Below are positions 59,462 through 64,000 of a stretch of DNA of 64,000 bases, in pieces (within the stretch, counting starts at the first letter, position 1; each line of letters starts with the position of its first letter). Position numbers and translations under genes: made by a program. The stretch covers positions 18,656-82,655 of the forward strand of contig JBFWUW010000027.1 of the NCBI GenBank assembly GCA_050247075.1, written 5' to 3'. The notes below the pieces were generated by a model that was given only the letters and a program-made list of their open reading frames with translations, made no database searches and was not told the origin of the DNA. The stretch is from JBFWUW01 sp050247075. Its GTDB lineage: Bacteria > Planctomycetota > Planctomycetia > Pirellulales > JBFWUW01.

Positions 59462-59592
59462 GGAGAAAGGCGGAAGGCGAAAGGCTGAAGGCGGAGGGAT
59501 AGCAGCTACTAGCTAGCAGACAGCAGTGTTCGGTGTTCAACTTTTCACCTTCAGCCTTCAGCCTTTCGCCTTTCTCCCTCCGCCTTTCCTCC
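59461..59592. repeat. Inverted word-repeat, family D
   Basis: The left arm AGGAGAAAGGCGGAAGGCGA (continuing AAGGCTGAAGGCGG) at 59461-59499 pairs with TCACCTTCAGCCTTCAGCCT (continuing TTCGCCTTTCTCC) at 59545-59592. Words of families B and G (GTTCGGTGTTCAA, CTAGCTAGCAG) lie in the loop. It fills the gap between the pseudo-sulfatase stop and the next gene. Confidence 0.85.
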
Positions 59593-59648
59593 TTATACTT
59601 CGCGGCCCAATTCCACCCAGGCAACTCCGTTCGCGACTGGGACTTTCG

Positions 59649-62600
59649 ATGTTCGGACATGGACGTCCGCCCGATAAGCGCTGTTGCAGCGCATTGCTGG
59701 CCGTGTCGCATAGGCGACCATGGCGGTGCTGCGCATTGGCCGTTGCCGTATGGATTAGCTCTACCGCGGCGGTTGCCGAGGAACTTTCGCTGCGGCTGCG
59801 CGTGGAGTGGTCCGGGCCCGCCGCGCGGCAGTGGCAAGGTAGATTGGAGTGCGACGGCGGGCAGTTTGGCAACTTGCGGCCGCTGGGGGGCGAGGCGGCC
59901 TCCGCGGCCACGCAATGGGTGGACGGCTCGGACGTGGCCATCGAGCAGCGCACCCCCGTCGGCTACGACGGCTTCGATGTGACCGTCACCGCGCCGGACG
60001 AAGCTCGGCTGGTGATTGGCATGTCTCCGCTGGATGGCACCTCTTCGCCACGCGCCACGGATATCGGACTGACGGAACTGCTGTTTGAGCGGCAAACCCG
60101 CGACCTGGACGATGCCGGTACGCGGATCACCGTCCGCCGCGCGCCGGGCGACGTGTTGCGCGTGCGGTCGATTCACCGGGCGTGGGTCTTCGCGCCGGGC
60201 GATCCGCTGCGAATGGAACTCGATCCCTACGCGCTGCCGACGGCGGAAGGGACGCACGTCCGCTTTGATTGCGAGCTGCGGCGCAGCGACGCGGCCGCCG
60301 ACCCGCTATGGAATCGAGACGCCTACTGGAGCAAGCATTTCGATGGCACCGTTGGCCCGCGGCCGGCGATGGAAGCCTTGCCGATTGAGTTGAGCCTGCC
60401 CCAAGAGGAAGGGGCGTACTATTTGAAGATTGTGGCCTGGGCCCGCAACCGGCTGGCGCTGCGCCACGTCTTGGCCGAGCGGCATGTGCAGTTGCTGGTG
60501 GTGGGGGACGAACCGCGCCGCGAGCTAGGCATCAGCATCAAGACGTCTCGGCAGTTGGTGACGGAGATCGATCCGGCGCATGCCACCTGGTGGAACAAAG
60601 TCAGCAACATCGCGCCCGTGCCGGTACCCGGCCTGAAACGCGGCCCTTGGGGCAACGGCCAGTCGCAAACCTGGCCGCATGCCTTGGGCACCTTCGTACA
60701 ATTGGGTACGGGCGGAAGCGAGCCGGCGGTGGGCTGGCAAGCCTATCCTCTCTCCATCAGCAATCCCGGCAAGCTGCACTGGCTGGAGATCGAACATCCC
60801 AGCAACGTGCCGCAAACCTTGGGTATCAGCATTGTCGATCCGGCGACGGGCGAGGCAGCGCCCCTCAGCCTGGACAGCGGGTTCTATGTGCCAGACGAAG
60901 CCGCCGACAGCCCGCCGCACATCGCGCGGCATCGCATTCCTTTTTGGCCCCGGTCGCGCTCGCCGTTGGTGTTGCTATCGAACCAGCGCGAAAGCGCTAC
61001 CGCCACGTTTGGCAAGATTCGCGCGTTCGAGGTTCGCGATGGCCGCCTGCCGTACCGTTTCAAGCAAGACAGCCGGCCGGCTGGCAGGCTGCTGGCCGCC
61101 TATCTCGACCGGCCACTGCTGCCGGAAAACTTTGGCGCGGCCAAGGCCCTGGATGGCCCGTCGCAACTCGGGCTGGACGACTGGAACACCTTTCAGCAAG
61201 CCGCCGACCGGCTGGTGGAGTACCTGCATCATGTGGGATACAACGGGCTGCTGTTGAATGTCGCCGGCGACGGCGGCGCCATCTATCCGAGTGAAGTGCT
61301 GCCCGCCACACCGAAGTACGACAGCGGTGCCTTCTTTGCCAACGGCCAAGACCCCCAGCCCAAGGACGTGCTCGAACTGCTGTTTCGCCTGTTCGACCGT
61401 GAAGGTCTGCGGTTGGTGCCCGTGGTGCGGTTTGCCACGCCGCTGCCGGCGCTAGAGGCTCTGCGGCGGGCGGGTGGTCCCGACAACGCCGGCATTGAAC
61501 TGATCGGATCATCGGGAAGGCCCTGGAGCGAGGAGTTCCCCGCTAGCCAAGGCCAGGCCCCGTACTACAACCCGCTCGATCCCCGCGTGCAGCAAGCCAT
61601 GTTGGACGTATTGCAAGAGATAACGGCCCGCTACGGGCATCATCCGGCATTCGGCGGGTTGTCTATTCAGCTCTCGGCCGACGGCTACGCACAGTTGCCC
61701 TCGGCCCGGTGCTGCCTGGATGACCAGACGATTGAGCGATTCAACGTCGAGACCGGCCGGCAAGTGCCGGGCGCAGGGCCTACACGCTTTGCCCAACGCT
61801 GGGACTATCTCTCCACCAAGGCCCGCAAGGAATGGCTGGATTGGCGGGCCAAGTCGCTGGAAAACTTCTACCGTGCCGCGGCCGAGGAGGTCCTCTGGAC
61901 GCGCGCCGATGCCTCGTTGTATCTGGCGGGAACCGGCATGTTCGACAACGCCGAGCTGACCCGCGAGTGGCGGCCCTCGTTGCCCCGTTCGGCCCCGCTC
62001 GACCGTATGTTGTTGGATATCGGCATCTCGCCCAATCTGCAGCGCAATGTAGATGGCGTGGTGTTCTTCCGCCCGCAAGTCTTGGAACCACCGCGTCCCC
62101 TGCATCTGGCGGCGGTCGATCTGGAAATGAACGATTCGCCCGACCTGGACAAGCCCTTCCGCGAGGCCCCGCGACCCGCCGCCTTCTTCTACCATCCGCC
62201 GCAAACGGTTGGCCTGGATATGGTTGAAAAGCGCGGCACGCCGCGGCCGCTGCCTAACCAGTTGCAAACGCAGTTCCTGCCGAGCGAGGACCGCAACCGC
62301 CAGCGGTTTGTGCATAGCCTGGCTACGCTCGACTCGCAAGTCTTGTGCGACGGCGGCGGAATGCTGCCACTGGGACAAGACGACTCCTTGGCCGATGTCG
62401 TGGCCGCCTTCCGCCAGTTGCCGGCAAAGCCATTTGATACGCTCCCCAATACGCCCCAGCCTGTCACCGTGCGTGTTCTGGCTGACGGCGGACAGACGCA
62501 TGTCTATCTGGCCAACGATTCTCCCTGGCCCACGCGGGTGCAGATCCGCGTGACCTCGCCCGAGCCGTTCAATCCGGAGGAACTGCGCGGCCAGGCCGCC

Positions 62601-63593
62601 GCACATCCGCCCGACGACGACGGCCTGTGGACCGTCTACTTGCAACCGTACGATCTGGCCTGGGGAGCCTTCCCCTCGCCAAAGGTCGTGTTCGGCGATC
62701 CACAAGTCGCCTTGTCCCAACAGGTGGCGGAAGACTTGGAATCGCGGTTGAACGACCTGCAAGCCTTGGCCGCCGCGCTTCAAACGCCCTCCCCCTTGGC
62801 CGTGCCGCAAAATGCCGGGTTCGAGGGACCAGCCAGCGACGGACTGCCCGCCGGGTGGTCGGTTCGGCCTGGCATTTCCGCGGTGGTGGATGAATCGCAA
62901 CCGCACGAGGGCCAACAATCGCTGCGGATCACCAGCAGCGGCGACCGCGGCTCGCTGGTCAGCGAACCGTTCGAGCCCCCCACGACGGGCCGGCTGGCGG
63001 TCTCGGTCTGGCTGCGCGTGCCTAGCGGATCGGTGCAGCCTCCACTGCGATTGGCGGTCGAGGGGCAACTCGACAACAGCGACTACTACCGCTACGCCTC
63101 GGTCGGGGCGGGCAAAAGCGTCACGCCGGTCGGCGCGCAATGGAGCCAGTACATCTTTCAGATATCCGACCTGCCGCTGAGCGGCTTGTCGCAACTGCGA
63201 GTGCGGTTCGATCTGTTGGGAAGCGGCGAGGTAGGCATCGACAAGCTGCAACTGTACGACCTGGTCTTCAGCAAGGACGAGCGGATCGAGCTCGACTCGC
63301 GCATCGTGGCACTGGCCCGGGCCAAGCTGCGGCGGGGCGAAGTGGGCGACTGCTCGCGGATTCTGGATGGCTACTGGCCGCGGATGCTGGCCGGACATAT
63401 TCAACTGACCGAGGTACCGCGGCCCGCGCAGCCCGCGCCCGCCGTTGCCAGCAAGCGGACCAAACCGGCCGACAACCCCACCGTGGCGGACAATCGGGCT
63501 GGCAGTACGGACAAGCCCGCCGCCAAACCGGAAGAGACCCGCAAGCCAGGCTTCTTCGAGCGCTTCCGCGCGTTGCTGCCAGGCCGGAATTAG
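59649..63593 (+). CDS. Large secreted protein with GH10-like TIM barrel and carbohydrate-binding-like C-terminus
   Basis: A 1314-residue protein from the ATG at 59649; the in-frame upstream part lies in repeat D. A signal peptide-like segment (ALAVAVWISSTAAVA) is followed by about 480 residues of beta-rich domain. Residues about 515-800 look like a DUF187/GHL10-type TIM barrel (DRLVEYLHHVGYNGLLLNVA, LDPRVQQAMLDVLQEITARY). Residues about 1050-1210 resemble a CBM4/9-like sandwich (NAGFEGPASDGLPAGWSV, HEGQQSLRITSSGDRGSLVS). A Pro/Lys/Ala-rich tail ends in KPGFFERFRALLPG. The catalytic acid cannot be confirmed by eye. Probably cell-surface polysaccharide remodelling. Confidence 0.7.
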   Translation: MFGHGRPPDKRCCSALLAVSHRRPWRCCALAVAVWISSTAAVAEELSLRLRVEWSGPAARQWQGRLECDGGQFGNLRPLGGEAASAATQWVDGSDVAIEQRTPVGYDGFDVTVTAPDEARLVIGMSPLDGTSSPRATDIGLTELLFERQTRDLDDAGTRITVRRAPGDVLRVRSIHRAWVFAPGDPLRMELDPYALPTAEGTHVRFDCELRRSDAAADPLWNRDAYWSKHFDGTVGPRPAMEALPIELSLPQEEGAYYLKIVAWARNRLALRHVLAERHVQLLVVGDEPRRELGISIKTSRQLVTEIDPAHATWWNKVSNIAPVPVPGLKRGPWGNGQSQTWPHALGTFVQLGTGGSEPAVGWQAYPLSISNPGKLHWLEIEHPSNVPQTLGISIVDPATGEAAPLSLDSGFYVPDEAADSPPHIARHRIPFWPRSRSPLVLLSNQRESATATFGKIRAFEVRDGRLPYRFKQDSRPAGRLLAAYLDRPLLPENFGAAKALDGPSQLGLDDWNTFQQAADRLVEYLHHVGYNGLLLNVAGDGGAIYPSEVLPATPKYDSGAFFANGQDPQPKDVLELLFRLFDREGLRLVPVVRFATPLPALEALRRAGGPDNAGIELIGSSGRPWSEEFPASQGQAPYYNPLDPRVQQAMLDVLQEITARYGHHPAFGGLSIQLSADGYAQLPSARCCLDDQTIERFNVETGRQVPGAGPTRFAQRWDYLSTKARKEWLDWRAKSLENFYRAAAEEVLWTRADASLYLAGTGMFDNAELTREWRPSLPRSAPLDRMLLDIGISPNLQRNVDGVVFFRPQVLEPPRPLHLAAVDLEMNDSPDLDKPFREAPRPAAFFYHPPQTVGLDMVEKRGTPRPLPNQLQTQFLPSEDRNRQRFVHSLATLDSQVLCDGGGMLPLGQDDSLADVVAAFRQLPAKPFDTLPNTPQPVTVRVLADGGQTHVYLANDSPWPTRVQIRVTSPEPFNPEELRGQAAAHPPDDDGLWTVYLQPYDLAWGAFPSPKVVFGDPQVALSQQVAEDLESRLNDLQALAAALQTPSPLAVPQNAGFEGPASDGLPAGWSVRPGISAVVDESQPHEGQQSLRITSSGDRGSLVSEPFEPPTTGRLAVSVWLRVPSGSVQPPLRLAVEGQLDNSDYYRYASVGAGKSVTPVGAQWSQYIFQISDLPLSGLSQLRVRFDLLGSGEVGIDKLQLYDLVFSKDERIELDSRIVALARAKLRRGEVGDCSRILDGYWPRMLAGHIQLTEVPRPAQPAPAVASKRTKPADNPTVADNRAGSTDKPAAKPEETRKPGFFERFRALLPGRN

Positions 63594-63690
63594 GGTTACC
63601 TGTTCCATTATCGCCGTGTTTTGGGGGGTTGTGGTTCAGGTTCACGTCGCCGCAAAGCGCCTGCTTTGCCGGCTTGATGTGCGGTTGGAT
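63594..63690 (+). repeat. Family F dispersed repeat (copy 1)
   Basis: Starts with GTTACCTGTTCCATTATCGC right after the previous stop. Contains a stem GCAAAGC-GCCT-GCTTTGC followed by CGGCTTGATG. The second copy begins 279 bp later. Confidence 0.85.
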
Positions 63691-63873
63691 AGCTTGTTGG
63701 GGCAAAGGGTGGCTGGGTCTGACCAGCGGGAAGGCCCAGCGGAGCTGGCGTTCCAACCGCGACGGCCGATGGGCGCTTTTCCAGCGCAACCTGGTTGGCT
63801 CATCAACTCCGCTCTCGCCATCCGCTGCGCTGCTGACCCAGGCCCCCGCCGTTTATGCCCCGGCCTGTTGCCC

Positions 63874-64000
63874 GTTACCTGTTCCATTATTGCCGTGTTT
63901 TGGGGGGTTGTGGTGCGAGTAAGCGTCGCCGCATAACGCCTGCTTTGCCGGCTTGATGTGTGGGTGGCTGTCATCGATCGCGCGGGGTTGATGGGTATGG
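63874..64000 (+). repeat. Family F dispersed repeat (copy 2, to window edge)
   Basis: GTTACCTGTTCCATTATTGC and GCCTGCTTTGCCGGCTTGAT match copy 1. The right part (GGGTGGCTGTCATCGATCGC, GATGGGTATGG) instead matches the copy near 19.3 kb. The element may continue beyond the window. Confidence 0.8.

Noticed and set aside
61509..63608. A 699-codon ORF on the minus strand
   Set aside because: It lies antisense to the large secreted gene, has no ribosome binding site and no family resemblance. Long antisense ORFs are common in GC-rich genomes.
63140..63922. A 260-codon plus-strand ORF across the right-end repeats
   Set aside because: It overlaps the C-terminus of the secreted gene in another frame and runs through repeat copies.

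Overview
The window looks like a chromosomal segment of a planctomycete, most likely of the order Pirellulales. This is inferred from gene content, not from a marker-gene search. The clues are two BBP7-type outer-membrane proteins with Cys-rich linkers, FG-GAP/UnbV and multihaem cytochrome genes, PQQ-like and NHL propellers, a DUF1844 protein, a eukaryotic-type IleRS, a GC-rich sequence with long antisense ORFs, and frequent GTG/TTG starts or weak ribosome binding sites. No rRNA, tRNA, CRISPR array, phage or intact insertion sequence was recognised.

Layout. 0-2.1 kb: a ferritin-like gene cut by the window edge, a tiny membrane protein and a DUF4912 protein, all on the minus strand. 2.8-11 kb: a complete F1Fo-ATP synthase operon (two small AtpI-like genes, then atpB-E-F-H-A-G-D-C). 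Its four largest internal spacers after atpF are filled by inverted repeats. 11-19 kb: a small membrane protein, a DUF2513-like protein, a degenerate YhaN/SbcC-like coiled-coil protein fused to DUF4332 domains, and two tandem secreted paralogues. 19.5-24.5 kb: a minus-strand lipopolysaccharide block (kdsD, kdsC and a giant LptC/OstA-like protein). 24.8-31.9 kb: class II fructose-bisphosphate aldolase, a polytopic membrane protein, two BBP7 paralogues, an RDD protein and purN. 32-39.3 kb: hicBA, ileS, a DUF1844 gene, pyrG and kdsB, all minus. 39.5-40.1 kb: a small hypothetical gene with a near-consensus promoter, then csrA. 40.2-45.7 kb: a translationally coupled pentahaem cytochrome-TPR and FG-GAP/UnbV pair, then a small secreted Cys protein. 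45.9-50.2 kb: an NHL propeller, an asparagine-synthetase-like enzyme and a radical SAM enzyme in a row, then a PfkB kinase. 50.5-55.3 kb: two secreted proteins and an MFS transporter with a large insertion. 55.6-63.6 kb: an envelope polysaccharide cluster (GT4 glycosyltransferase, a fusion of a degenerate sugar transferase with a WecG/TagA glycosyltransferase, a pseudo-sulfatase and a large secreted GH-like protein).

Two themes stand out. The first is a dense set of short inverted-repeat elements of several sequence families, placed in intergenic gaps, including inside the atp operon, at the very 5' end of the radical SAM gene, and in one place flanked by a 22-bp duplication. A separate family of about 125 bp has copies near 19.3, 63.6 and 63.9 kb. 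The second is a run of proteins with a recognisable fold but missing catalytic residues: the YhaN-like ATPase, the sugar-transferase domain, the sulfatase, and the glutaminase half of the asparagine-synthetase-like enzyme.
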